Below, in pieces: positions 9,916-19,034 of a DNA stretch of 64,000 nucleotides (position 1 is its first letter; each line of letters opens with the position of its first letter). Origin of the DNA: an uncultured Acetatifactor sp. (lineage in GTDB: Bacteria > Bacillota > Clostridia > Lachnospirales > Lachnospiraceae); the NCBI GenBank assembly GCA_947629645.1, contig CANREV010000006.1:38853-102852 (forward strand), in the 5' to 3' direction. The position numbers and the translations under genes are program-made. The notes under the pieces are model-generated. The model made no database searches, was not told the DNA's origin, and worked only from the letters and a program-made list of their open reading frames with translations.

Positions 9916-10344
9916 ATGTCAGTTTTTACAACGAAGGAAATCATGGAGATCATACCGCACAGATATCCTTTCCTGCTGATCGACACTATTGAGGAGCTGG
10001 AACCGGGAATACGCGCTGTGGGGAGAAAATGCGTCAGCGCAAACGAGCCTTTTTTTCAGGGCCACTTTCCCCAAAATCCTGTGCTGCCCGGCGTGCTCAT
10101 CATAGAAGCGCTGGCGCAGGTAGGAGCCGTGGCCATGCTTTCGCAGCCGGAATTTCAGGGAAAGACGGCGTATTTTGCCGGTATCAATAAGGCGAGATTC
10201 CGTCAGAAAGTGTTTCCCGGAGATGTGCTGGAATTGGAAACTTCTATTATAAAGGTGAAAGGGCCGGTGGGAGCAGGTCAGGCTGTGGCAAGGGTCAATG
10301 GGAAGACGGCGGCACAGGCGGAGCTGACTTTCGCGATCAGTTAA
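9916..10344 (+). CDS. fabZ: 3-hydroxyacyl-ACP dehydratase
   Basis: [23 protein letters not shown]...[23 protein letters not shown]. Confidence 0.95.
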   Translation: MSVFTTKEIMEIIPHRYPFLLIDTIEELEPGIRAVGRKCVSANEPFFQGHFPQNPVLPGVLIIEALAQVGAVAMLSQPEFQGKTAYFAGINKARFRQKVFPGDVLELETSIIKVKGPVGAGQAVARVNGKTAAQAELTFAIS

Positions 10345-10356
10345 GGAGGTGTGGCG

Positions 10357-12156
10357 ATGAAGCTGCGCAGGGAAAAACAGAGAGAATTTTTTGGGGAAAA
10401 ATTCAGTAAGCTGTATCATCATGATGTTGGTGTGAGCGAGGTATCTAAGGAGAGCGCCAAAGAGGATTCCCGGAAGGATGAAAGCAAAACAAAGGATGCA
10501 GATACAAAAGCCGAAGACGTCTATCTGATCAAATGTCCGAAATGCGGAAAGATGGTGGACAGAGCCAGAGTGGTAAAGAAAAAGTATGTCTGCTATGAAT
10601 GCGGAGGGTATTTCAGGGTAAAGGCGCCTAACCGCATCAGGATGGTAGCCGATCCCCATAGTTTTGAGCCTTGGTTTACGGATATGCCTGTCCATAATCC
10701 GCTGGCTTATGAGGGCTATGAAGAGAAACTGGCCCAGGCGAGGGAAAAGACGGGACTGGACGAGGCGGTTACGGTGGGGCGCTGTAAAGTTTTTGGGGAA
10801 GAGATTGTGCTTGGAATCTGCGATGCCAGATTTATGATGGCCAGCATGGGCCGCACGGTGGGTGAGAAGATCGCATCTGCCATCGAACGCGCCGCAGAGC
10901 TGAAACTGCCCGTATTTTTGTTCTGCTGTTCCGGCGGGGCTCGCATGCAGGAAGGAATCGTGTCTCTGATGCAGATGGCGAAGACCGCGGCAGCGGTTCA
11001 AAAACTGGGGGAAGCGGGGTGTCTGTATTGCACGATTCTGACGGATCCTACTACCGGAGGTGTGACGGCAAGCTTTGCCATGCTGGGAGATGTGGTGATG
11101 GCGGAACCGAAAGCGCTGATTGGTTTTGCGGGTCCCAGGGTCATTAAGCAGACCATCGGACAGGAATTGCCGGAGGGCTTTCAGACGGCGGAGTTTTTGC
11201 AGGAGCATGGCTTCGTGGACGGTATCGTGCAGCGCGATCGTTTAAAGAAGACGATTTATTTTCTGATAAAGGCGCATCAATGCAAAGAGGGAGAGTACGC
11301 TGACTTTGCAACAGGACGGGAATTCCATTTCGTTCTCAATGAGATCCTCAAAGAGCAGGTGTGGAAAGTACGGCCCAAGGATGCGTGGGAAAAAGTCAGG
11401 GATGCGAGGCGTATTAAGAGAGCTTCGGCCTGTGATTACATGGAATATATCTTTGATTACTTTGTGGAAGCTCATGGGGACAGGACATTTCGGGACGACC
11501 CCGCTATCATAGGCGGGATCGCTTTCCTGGACGGACAGCCTGTGACCGTTATTGCGGACCACAAAGGCAAGGATATGAAGGAGTGTCAGGAGCGAAACTA
11601 CGGTATGCCCATGCCGGAAGGATACCGCAAGGCGCTGCGCCTTATGAAACAGGCGGAGAAATTTAACAGGCCCATTATCAGCTTTATCAATACTTCAGGC
11701 GCGTTCCCGGGTATTGAGGCGGAAGAGAGGGGCCAGGGGGAAGCGATTGCGCGCAATCTGTTGGAGATGTCCGCATTGAAAGTACCTGTGCTCTGTATCT
11801 TTATCGGGGAGGGCGGCAGCGGCGGAGCCCTTGCCACCGGAGTGGGAAACGAGGTGTGGATGCTGGAAAACGCTATTTATTCCATTCTTTCACCGGAAGG
11901 GTTTGCATCCATTTTGTGGAAAGATTCCGGCAAGGCAAAGGAGGCCAGTGAGATCATGCGCATCACGGCTCAGGATTTAAAACAGCTGCATATTATTGAG
12001 AAGATTATCCCTGAGTTTGGCGGCGCGGACGATTCTACGGCGGAAGCCATAGCCGGTTACTTAAAGGAACAGATCAAAGATTTTTTGAAGAAGTATCACG
12101 GTAAGAGCGGAGCGCAAATCGCTGCGGAAAGATATGAGCGTTTCCGCAGATTCTAG
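10357..12156 (+). CDS. accDA: Fused acetyl-CoA carboxylase carboxyltransferase, beta (AccD) plus alpha (AccA)
   Basis: N-half has the C4 zinc finger CPKCG...CYECGGYF and [18 protein letters not shown]-half [31 protein letters not shown]...[12 protein letters not shown] is AccA; one uninterrupted frame. AAGGAGGT (10343-10350) fits ATG 10357 better than GTG 10351. Confidence 0.93.
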   Translation: MKLRREKQREFFGEKFSKLYHHDVGVSEVSKESAKEDSRKDESKTKDADTKAEDVYLIKCPKCGKMVDRARVVKKKYVCYECGGYFRVKAPNRIRMVADPHSFEPWFTDMPVHNPLAYEGYEEKLAQAREKTGLDEAVTVGRCKVFGEEIVLGICDARFMMASMGRTVGEKIASAIERAAELKLPVFLFCCSGGARMQEGIVSLMQMAKTAAAVQKLGEAGCLYCTILTDPTTGGVTASFAMLGDVVMAEPKALIGFAGPRVIKQTIGQELPEGFQTAEFLQEHGFVDGIVQRDRLKKTIYFLIKAHQCKEGEYADFATGREFHFVLNEILKEQVWKVRPKDAWEKVRDARRIKRASACDYMEYIFDYFVEAHGDRTFRDDPAIIGGIAFLDGQPVTVIADHKGKDMKECQERNYGMPMPEGYRKALRLMKQAEKFNRPIISFINTSGAFPGIEAEERGQGEAIARNLLEMSALKVPVLCIFIGEGGSGGALATGVGNEVWMLENAIYSILSPEGFASILWKDSGKAKEASEIMRITAQDLKQLHIIEKIIPEFGGADDSTAEAIAGYLKEQIKDFLKKYHGKSGAQIAAERYERFRRF

Positions 12157-12177
12157 GAAGGACGATAGGTTAAGGAC

Positions 12178-13143
12178 ATGTCAATAAAAATAATCGGTAC
12201 GGGGAGCGCCCTGCCCGTAAAGCAGGTTGCCAACGGGGAACTGACAAAACTGGTGGATACTTCCGATGAGTGGATCCGGGAGAGGACAGGCATACGCTCC
12301 AGACATATTTCCACGGGAGAGACAGTCGCATCGCTTGCAACGCAGGCCTGCCAAAAGGCATTGCAAAATGCGGGAAAAGAGGCTGCGGAAGTGGAACTTT
12401 TGATGGTGGCCACCTGTTCTCCCGAACTGGCGCTCCCGTGTACGGCCTGTCAGGTTCAGGATAAACTGGGAGCCGTGCACGCAGTCTCCTTCGACTTAAA
12501 CGCCGCCTGCGCGGGTTTTCTTTTTGCACTGCATACGGCGTATGCTTATATCGCATCAGGCATCTATCGGAATGCGCTGATCGCGGGGGCGGAAGTCCTC
12601 TCCAAGATCATTGACTGGGCGGACAGAAGTACCTGTATCCTGTTTGGGGACGGCGCTGGCGCCGTTATGGTGGAACGGTGCGATGAAGGGGGAATTTTAG
12701 GCTTCGTACAATGCTCGGACGGCAGCAGGGGCCGTGTCTTATCCTGCGGCAGCCGCCCTCTTAATAATCCTTATGCATCGCAAACGGACTTTGAGACTTA
12801 TGTGCAGATGGACGGCAGGGAAGTTTTTTCTTTTGCGGTCCGCCAGGTTCCGGCCAGCATAGAGGAAGTTTTGGAGAAGACCGGCCTGACGGTGGAAGAT
12901 GTGGATCTGTTTGTGCTGCATCAGGCAAACAGGCGCATTATAGATGGAATCTGCAAACGCCTGAAAGCGGACCCCGACAGGTTCCCTGTTAATCTGGACA
13001 GAGTGGGCAATATGTCTTCGGCGGCTATTCCCGTTCTTTTGGATGAACTGAATGCGCAGGGCAGGCTGTCGGCAGGCATGACGCTGGTGCTTTCCGGTTT
13101 TGGCGCCGGGCTTACTTACGGCGCCTGCGTAATAAAATGGTAA
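12178..13143 (+). CDS. fabH: 3-oxoacyl-ACP synthase III
   Basis: IIGTGSALPVKQVANGELTKLVDTSDEWIRERTGIRSRH...DLNAACAGF. Confidence 0.95.
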   Translation: MSIKIIGTGSALPVKQVANGELTKLVDTSDEWIRERTGIRSRHISTGETVASLATQACQKALQNAGKEAAEVELLMVATCSPELALPCTACQVQDKLGAVHAVSFDLNAACAGFLFALHTAYAYIASGIYRNALIAGAEVLSKIIDWADRSTCILFGDGAGAVMVERCDEGGILGFVQCSDGSRGRVLSCGSRPLNNPYASQTDFETYVQMDGREVFSFAVRQVPASIEEVLEKTGLTVEDVDLFVLHQANRRIIDGICKRLKADPDRFPVNLDRVGNMSSAAIPVLLDELNAQGRLSAGMTLVLSGFGAGLTYGACVIKW

Positions 13144-13200
13144 AAACCATTGATTTTTTGAGGAAAGTTGGTAGAATAATAATAATAAAGAAAGGCATCG

Positions 13201-13674
13201 GTGAAAATGGCACAGCAAACGAGGCGCTCCATCAACGAGCTGCTGGTAAATCTATTTAATCATGTGATGGATCTGGAGGGAAAAGCGGTCATCACAGAGC
13301 AGTTTCGGGATATTACCAACAATGACATGCATATCATTGAGGCGATCGGGGTTGAGGAACCCAGAAATATGTCGGCCATTGCGCACAAGATGGCGGTTAC
13401 GGTCAGTACACTGACTACGAATATGAACGGCCTGGAGAAAAAAGGCTATATCCGCCGCGAGCGCAGTCAGGAAGACAAGCGCGTAGTTTATGTGATCCTC
13501 ACCGAAAAAGGGAAAAAAGCTTTTTACCACCATCGAGATTTCCACAAAAAGATGATCAAAGCTATCATAAAGAATCTGAGTGAGGAGGAGATGGAGCTGT
13601 TGTATCGCTGCCTTCAGAATCTGAATCGCTTCTTTGAGTCGGAAAGCAAAGACAAAGAGGAAGAACGTGTCTAA
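13201..13674 (+). CDS. MarR-family regulator, FabT-like
   Basis: MarR winged helix (MSAIAHKMAVTVSTLTTNMNGLEKKGYIRRERSQEDKRVVYVILTEKG); last gene of the fab operon. GTG 13201 or ATG 13207 start. Confidence 0.85.
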   Translation: MKMAQQTRRSINELLVNLFNHVMDLEGKAVITEQFRDITNNDMHIIEAIGVEEPRNMSAIAHKMAVTVSTLTTNMNGLEKKGYIRRERSQEDKRVVYVILTEKGKKAFYHHRDFHKKMIKAIIKNLSEEEMELLYRCLQNLNRFFESESKDKEEERV

Positions 13675-13683
13675 GTGAGGATA

Positions 13684-13806
13684 GTGTGAAAAATCACACT
13701 GATGTGCTGATTTTTCACACGGGAGTTTGTGCCGGAGCGTCACAAACTCCCCTGATGGCAGACGCGAATTTGAGATTCGCGTCGCCCCGTTGCGAGAACG
13801 CTCCGG
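13684..13806 (+). other. Chain of three perfect inverted repeats upstream of cls with potential loop-to-downstream pairing
   Basis: GTGTGAAAAATCA/TGATTTTTCACAC (13684-13696/13708-13720); GGGAGTTTGTG/CACAAACTCCC (13721-13731/13741-13751); GACGCGAAT/ATTCGCGTC (13761-13769/13775-13783); loop CCGGAGCGT (13732-13740) complementary to ACGCTCCGG (13798-13806). Confidence 0.8.
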
Positions 13807-13819
13807 AATTGAGATTAGT

Positions 13820-15379
13820 ATGAGTACGAATGCAAAAGGCAATAATCGGTTTGGAAATATAAAGACTATGATCTATGGCAGGACAGCGGTGATCATGCTG
13901 GGCTTTTTGGCCCAGCTGGTCTTGCTGATAGTGGCTTTTTACTGGCTGCGGGATTATAGTTATTTTTTTTATCTCGCCTTTCTGATTATCAGCGGCGTGG
14001 CCGTGATTCATATCTTCAACGCCAGAAGCAATCCCGACATGAAGCTGGCGTGGATGTTTCCCATTGCCATTTTCCCGGTCTTTGGCGCTATTTTCTATAC
14101 TGCTATTGTCACGCAGCCGGGGTCGAAGGTTTTGTACGGACGGCTGCAGAAAATAGCTCAGAATACGAAAGACTATGTAAAGCCCAGGGCAGAGTCGCGG
14201 GAAAAGCTCTGGCAGGAAAATCACCATATGGGGCAGCTGGCGCACTATCTGGAACAGTATGACAACAGTCCGGTTTACGAAAACACCCGGGTGGAATATT
14301 ACCGGTTGGGGGATGAGCAGTTTCCGGCCATGATCGAAGAGCTTAAAAAGGCTGAAAAGTTTATCTTTATGGAGTTTTTTATCGTCAGCAACGGAAAGAT
14401 GCTGGAAACGATTTTGGAGGTCTTGCGGGAAAAGGCGAAGCAGGGAGTGGAAGTGCGGTTCCTTTACGATGGCACCAACGTGCTGTGGAATCTGCCCAGT
14501 TTTTTCCCGAAGCTTATGGAGGAAGAAGGCATCCGGTGCAGGATGTTTTCTCCTATTAAGCCTGTTTTCTCTCCTCATTACAACAACCGCGACCATCGCA
14601 AGATCCTTGTGGTGGACGGCAGGGTGGCGTTCACCGGCGGTATCAATATTGCGGACGAATATATCAATCAGAAGGTGAGATTCGGCCACTGGAAAGATGT
14701 GGGCCTGAAACTGACGGGAGATGCGGTGGAACGCATGACTTTCATGTTTTTAGAGCTTTGGGCGGAGTCGGAAAAACAGACGGAAGATTACGGAAAGTAT
14801 GTTTGTCCTGCGGATGCATCCCAGCCTGGCGATGGCTATGTGATCCCCTACAGCGTCTGTCCCTTGGGACCGGAGCGGGTAGGGGAGAGAATCTATCTGG
14901 ATATTATTAATACGGCGCACACCTATGTGCATATTATGACGCCCTACCTGATCCTGGACCACCAGATGATGATGGCGCTGTGCTTTGCCGCAAAAAGAGG
15001 GGTTGAGGTGAAGATCATTATGCCTCACATTCCTGATAAAAAGTATGCGTTTCTGCTGGCAAAGACTTACTATAACGAGCTGCTTGAAGCCGGGGTGAAG
15101 ATTTATGAGTACAAGCCTGGCTTCGTCCACGCGAAACTGTTCGTGGCGGACGATGTGAAAGCGGTGGTGGGAACAGTGAATCTGGATTACCGAAGCCTTT
15201 ACCATCATTTTGAGTGCGGTGCGCTGCTCTACCGTAATTCCCAGATCAAAGCGATGGAGGAGGACGTGCAGGAAACGCTGGGCAAATGTATTGAAATGTC
15301 GGTGGAGGATTATAAGAAGTTAAAGCTCAGAGAGAGATTTCTGGGTATGATAATGAGAGTTGTGGCACCTCTGATGTAG
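13820..15379 (+). CDS. cls: Cardiolipin synthase (two HKD/PLD domains)
   Basis: HYNNRDHRKILVVDGRVAFTGGINIADEY and VHAKLFVADDVKAVVGTVNLDYRSLYHHFE; start at MSTNAKG (13820). Confidence 0.92.
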   Translation: MSTNAKGNNRFGNIKTMIYGRTAVIMLGFLAQLVLLIVAFYWLRDYSYFFYLAFLIISGVAVIHIFNARSNPDMKLAWMFPIAIFPVFGAIFYTAIVTQPGSKVLYGRLQKIAQNTKDYVKPRAESREKLWQENHHMGQLAHYLEQYDNSPVYENTRVEYYRLGDEQFPAMIEELKKAEKFIFMEFFIVSNGKMLETILEVLREKAKQGVEVRFLYDGTNVLWNLPSFFPKLMEEEGIRCRMFSPIKPVFSPHYNNRDHRKILVVDGRVAFTGGINIADEYINQKVRFGHWKDVGLKLTGDAVERMTFMFLELWAESEKQTEDYGKYVCPADASQPGDGYVIPYSVCPLGPERVGERIYLDIINTAHTYVHIMTPYLILDHQMMMALCFAAKRGVEVKIIMPHIPDKKYAFLLAKTYYNELLEAGVKIYEYKPGFVHAKLFVADDVKAVVGTVNLDYRSLYHHFECGALLYRNSQIKAMEEDVQETLGKCIEMSVEDYKKLKLRERFLGMIMRVVAPLM

Positions 15380-15392
15380 GTGCCCTTTTTTT
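15364..15392 (+). terminator. Rho-independent terminator overlapping the cls stop codon
   Basis: GGCACCT (15364-15370) / AGGTGCC (15378-15384) followed by a T tract. Confidence 0.8.
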
Positions 15393-15518
15393 ATCCCCTT
15401 TTTAAAATTAAAAAAATTGGAAACTTTTTCGTCTTAAATTCGTCTCATACTATAAGCAGGACGATGCTATATACGAGAAAGGATTGACACGCCGCCAACG
15501 GCAGAATGAGAGGGAGTT

Positions 15519-16079
15519 TTGAAAGACACGGAAATTATAGAGCTGTACTGGGCCAGAGATGAACAGGCTATCCACGAGTCCCAGAAAAGCTATGGCAGAT
15601 ATTGTTACAGCATTGCTTTCAATATTTTAAGAGACAGAGAGGATTCGGATGAATGCGTCAACGATACCTGGCTGCGGGCGTGGAATGTCATTCCGCCCAA
15701 GCGGCCCCAGAGGCTGGAGCTTTTCCTGGGAACCATCACCAGAAATCTGTCCTTTGATAAATGGAAGGAGAAACATGCAATGAAACGGGGAAACGGGGAA
15801 ACGGCTTTGGCGCTGGATGAATTGGCTGAGTGTGTGCCTGACCGGCACGATACGCAAGCGGAGGCGGAGGCGGCGGAATTGGAGCGTCTGGTCAATCGTT
15901 TTCTGCGCACGCTGCCAGAGCGGGAATGCAGCGTGTTCCTGCGAAGATACTGGTATGTGGAAGAATACGGCGCAATCGCGTCCCGCTATGGCATGAAACT
16001 GAATACGGTAAAAACGATACTCTTTCGCACCAGATCTAAGCTGAAAAAATTTTTGGAAAAAGAAGGTGTAGTGTTATGA
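15519..16079 (+). CDS. ECF-type RNA polymerase sigma factor
   Basis: Sigma-70 region 2 (GRYCYSIAFNILRDREDSDECVNDTWLRAWNVIPP) and region 4 (LPERECSVFLRRYWYVEEYGAIASRYGMKLNTVKTILFRTRSKL); TTG start. Confidence 0.88.
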   Translation: MKDTEIIELYWARDEQAIHESQKSYGRYCYSIAFNILRDREDSDECVNDTWLRAWNVIPPKRPQRLELFLGTITRNLSFDKWKEKHAMKRGNGETALALDELAECVPDRHDTQAEAEAAELERLVNRFLRTLPERECSVFLRRYWYVEEYGAIASRYGMKLNTVKTILFRTRSKLKKFLEKEGVVL

Positions 16080-17005
16080 GCGAACAGGCCTGTAAATTAT
16101 TTGAAGCTCTTTTAGGCGTGGACGCAGAATTGCTGGAACGCAGCGAACGCGGCAAAAAAAGCAAAACGGCGCTGTCTGGCTTAAAATACGGCAGAGCGGC
16201 AGCGGCCTGTCTGTGCGTTCTTTTGTCAGGAGCAGCGGTCTGGGGCGGCTATCGGATGGCGGGTGGTACAGGAAGCGGAGCAGATGAGAATGCAGCCGTA
16301 CAGTTAGCGGATATGGCCATACCTGTGGAATCTTCCGAAATGGAACAGACAAAAGAGCGGCAAAGCCAGACCTCTGCCGATTCGGCCGGCAGCCTGCAGG
16401 AAGAGGGCATAGCGCAGAATTCTTCCGCCATAGCGGGCACTCCGATGCAGGAGGGCTGGAAATCCCCGAAAGAGGATATGGACAACGGTGCGTTGACGCA
16501 GGACAATGCCTCGTCAGACAGTGTAGGCGCGCAGGGAGCCGTTGGGGCTTCAAAGGAGGGGAAAAAAGAATCCGCCGCAAACGGTGTGGGTGTGGCAGGT
16601 AAGGAGATCCCCTGGGAGGAGGCCTGCGCAACAGAACCTTTTTGCCGTTATCTTCCCTCCGTTCTGCCTGCAGGCTATGAGCCCCTGACAGCAAGAAGGA
16701 GCGCCATGCCGGAGCAGTGGAATAATATGGTCTTTGTATGGGGGGATGGAGAGAGGAAATTGTCTTTGAGCATGACTTGGGAAGAACCGTTGGAAGTGGA
16801 TGAAATACGGCGCAGGATAGAAAGTCAGGACGGTCTGAATCAATATGCTGCGGAGGATTTTACAAAGGAAGCGCTGGAAGCATTCGTGCCGGAATCAGAA
16901 ACCGTTGCCTTTACCCTGTATTATTCTGATGGAATGATAATTGATTTTCAGGGAGAGATCAATGCGGATGAGATGTGGGATCTGGTAAGCTCTGTTTCTG
17001 GGTAG
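16076..17005 (+). CDS. Membrane-anchored extracytoplasmic protein, putative anti-sigma partner
   Basis: ATGA overlap with the sigma gene; N-terminal cytosolic segment, one TM (AAAACLCVLLSGAAVWGGYRMA), low-complexity linker, C-terminal extracellular domain. Confidence 0.6.
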   Translation: MSEQACKLFEALLGVDAELLERSERGKKSKTALSGLKYGRAAAACLCVLLSGAAVWGGYRMAGGTGSGADENAAVQLADMAIPVESSEMEQTKERQSQTSADSAGSLQEEGIAQNSSAIAGTPMQEGWKSPKEDMDNGALTQDNASSDSVGAQGAVGASKEGKKESAANGVGVAGKEIPWEEACATEPFCRYLPSVLPAGYEPLTARRSAMPEQWNNMVFVWGDGERKLSLSMTWEEPLEVDEIRRRIESQDGLNQYAAEDFTKEALEAFVPESETVAFTLYYSDGMIIDFQGEINADEMWDLVSSVSG

Positions 17006-17023
17006 CCGCCTGAAACTGAATGG

Positions 17024-17055
17024 AAAAAACGCCAGACTAAGCAGTCAGGCGTTTT
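17024..17055. terminator. Probable bidirectional terminator between convergent genes
   Basis: AAAAACGCCAGACT AAGC AGTCAGGCGTTTT, imperfect stem with one mismatch. Confidence 0.6.
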
Positions 17056-17740
17056 CGTTTTCCCGCATCCTGTACCCCAATCCTATTTCCGTGAAAACAT
17101 ATTGGGGCTGGGCGGGATTTGTTTCGATCTTGTGGCGTATGTTGGCCATATTTACGCGGAGGATCTGATTGTTGCCGTCCACATAGGGACCCCAGATGGT
17201 TTTCATAATGAATTTGTAGGTCAGTACCCTGCCGGAATTTTCCGCGAGAAGGGACAGTAACTGATATTCGATCTGGGTCAGATGGATTTCTTCCCCGTCA
17301 ACATAAGTCATCCGTTTTTCAAAATTGATTTCCAGACTGCCGGCTTTGTAGATCTTGTGGGGGACAGTCCTGTGGCTGTGCCGCAGGGAAGTGCGGATCC
17401 TTGCCATCAGTTCTTCGGTGCCGAAAGGTTTTGTAATGTAATCATCAGCGCCCAGATCCAGCGCGGTCACTTTATCCTGTTCCCTGGTGCGGGCGGAGAT
17501 AATAATAATGGGAGTGCTGCACCAGCGGCGCAGCCGGCTGAGGACCTCGCAGCCGTCTATATCGGGCAGCCCCAGATCCAACAGTATCACATCCGGACAG
17601 ATCGAGGCGGCAAGATTCAACCCTTCCTTTCCTGTATGCGCAGAGGTGGCGCGATAACCGTTTCCGGTCAGTGCGGCAGTAATAAAGGAACAGATACTTT
17701 TGTCATCCTCTATGATAAGTATGCAGACTTTCGGGTTCAT
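17045..17740 (-). CDS. Response regulator, OmpR/KdpE-like
   Basis: VCILIIEDDKSICSFI, DVILLDLGLPDIDG, C-terminal winged helix (LTQIEYQLLSLLAENSGRVLTY). Confidence 0.9.
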   Translation of the reverse strand: MNPKVCILIIEDDKSICSFITAALTGNGYRATSAHTGKEGLNLAASICPDVILLDLGLPDIDGCEVLSRLRRWCSTPIIIISARTREQDKVTALDLGADDYITKPFGTEELMARIRTSLRHSHRTVPHKIYKAGSLEINFEKRMTYVDGEEIHLTQIEYQLLSLLAENSGRVLTYKFIMKTIWGPYVDGNNQILRVNMANIRHKIETNPAQPQYVFTEIGLGYRMRENENA

Positions 17741-17761
17741 GGAACGGATTCCCTTCCTTTC

Positions 17762-18871
17762 TTAAAGAGCGAAAAGTTTATCTTTTGTTTTTGGCAGTGT
17801 GAAGGTAAACTCAGCGCCTTGCGCGTGGTTTGTCCCTGTCAGCCTGCCGTGATGGGCTGTGATGATTGTTTTACAGATTGCCAGACCGATCCCCATTCCT
17901 TTGTTGGCGTCCGCCGCACCGATGTTCGCATAATATATTCCGTCAAAGAGGCAGTTCAGCTTATCGTTTGGGATACCGATCCCGTAATCCCTGACAGTGA
18001 AAATGACTTCGGAATCGGCGTCCTCAACGATAAAATCAACGGGTGCGGTACTCTTAGACTGAAACAGCGCATTTTCCAGCAGATTGATGGCAACCTGCTC
18101 GATCAGCACGGCGTCCATGGGCAGCATAAGGAATTTCCCCGGTACCTGAGTGTGGATCATACATTCCGGATGACGTTTTTTAACTTTCTGCAACGCTTCC
18201 GCAACGACTTCTTCCACAGATTCGTCCCGGGTGCTGATACTCAGATTATCATCTTTGATGCGGGTCATGGTGAGCAGATTTTCCGCCATGTTGATGAGCC
18301 AGTTAGAATCCTCGTAAATGTTTGTAACGATGATCCGTTTCTCTTCCTCCCCCAGACATTCCTGATTTTCCAGAAAAGCCGTACTGTTTCCAAGGATGCC
18401 GGTAAGGGGTGTGCGCAAGTCATGGGAAATGGCGCGAAACAGATCAGCCCGCATCTTTTCTTTTTCGGCATCCGTCAGCCTGCGTTCGCTTTCGGCAATC
18501 AGGTCGCACTGGCGCAGGAGATGGGAAGTAAGGTTGTTTACCAGGACAGCAATGGCCGACATACACATAAAAGTTATGAAAATGTCAAAGAGTGTCGGGG
18601 TGAGATTCATAATGGCGTGATCATGTATAAAGTGAAACCAGATTACGCTCAGCAGAGAATACATAATGCCGTAAAAACATCCCACTGAGTTGCAGGATGC
18701 CAGAATGAGAAAAAACGTAAAAATCAGGGAAACGATCATGGGATTTTCCCGTATGATGCGGTAACAGGCAGAGGATATGATGATCGCTGCCGCAATACAG
18801 GACAATGAGAATAACAAGCTGAAAATATGTTGTTTATATACAGGCAGGCTGTTAAGTCTTCTTGTAAGCAT
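17762..18871 (-). CDS. Sensor histidine kinase, KdpD C-terminal-like (DUF4118 plus HisKA/HATPase)
   Basis: FRAISHDLRTPLTGILGNSTAFLEN; DYGIGIPNDKL; MGIGLAICKTIITAHHG; N-terminal TM bundle. Confidence 0.88.
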   Translation of the reverse strand: MLTRRLNSLPVYKQHIFSLLFSLSCIAAAIIISSACYRIIRENPMIVSLIFTFFLILASCNSVGCFYGIMYSLLSVIWFHFIHDHAIMNLTPTLFDIFITFMCMSAIAVLVNNLTSHLLRQCDLIAESERRLTDAEKEKMRADLFRAISHDLRTPLTGILGNSTAFLENQECLGEEEKRIIVTNIYEDSNWLINMAENLLTMTRIKDDNLSISTRDESVEEVVAEALQKVKKRHPECMIHTQVPGKFLMLPMDAVLIEQVAINLLENALFQSKSTAPVDFIVEDADSEVIFTVRDYGIGIPNDKLNCLFDGIYYANIGAADANKGMGIGLAICKTIITAHHGRLTGTNHAQGAEFTFTLPKTKDKLFAL

Positions 18872-19034
18872 ACAGTTTTCCTCAATTGTTCATTTTTCAA
18901 TAAATATGATTATTATAAAGAAACACCAAAATAAATGCAATATCTAATTGTCGTAATAGATTATTGCATCTGCGGTATGAAGATACCATGGCGATATTGG
19001 GGTTGCGCATAGATTGAGAGGCAGAGAGGGCGAT

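Noticed and set aside
9919-11208. 429-aa minus-strand ORF over fabZ and accD
   Set aside because: Antisense to well-supported genes and spans a gene boundary; composition typical of reverse-complement shadow ORF.
17282-18688. 468-aa plus-strand ORF
   Set aside because: Antisense to the KdpE/KdpD-like genes and crosses their junction; no credible protein features.
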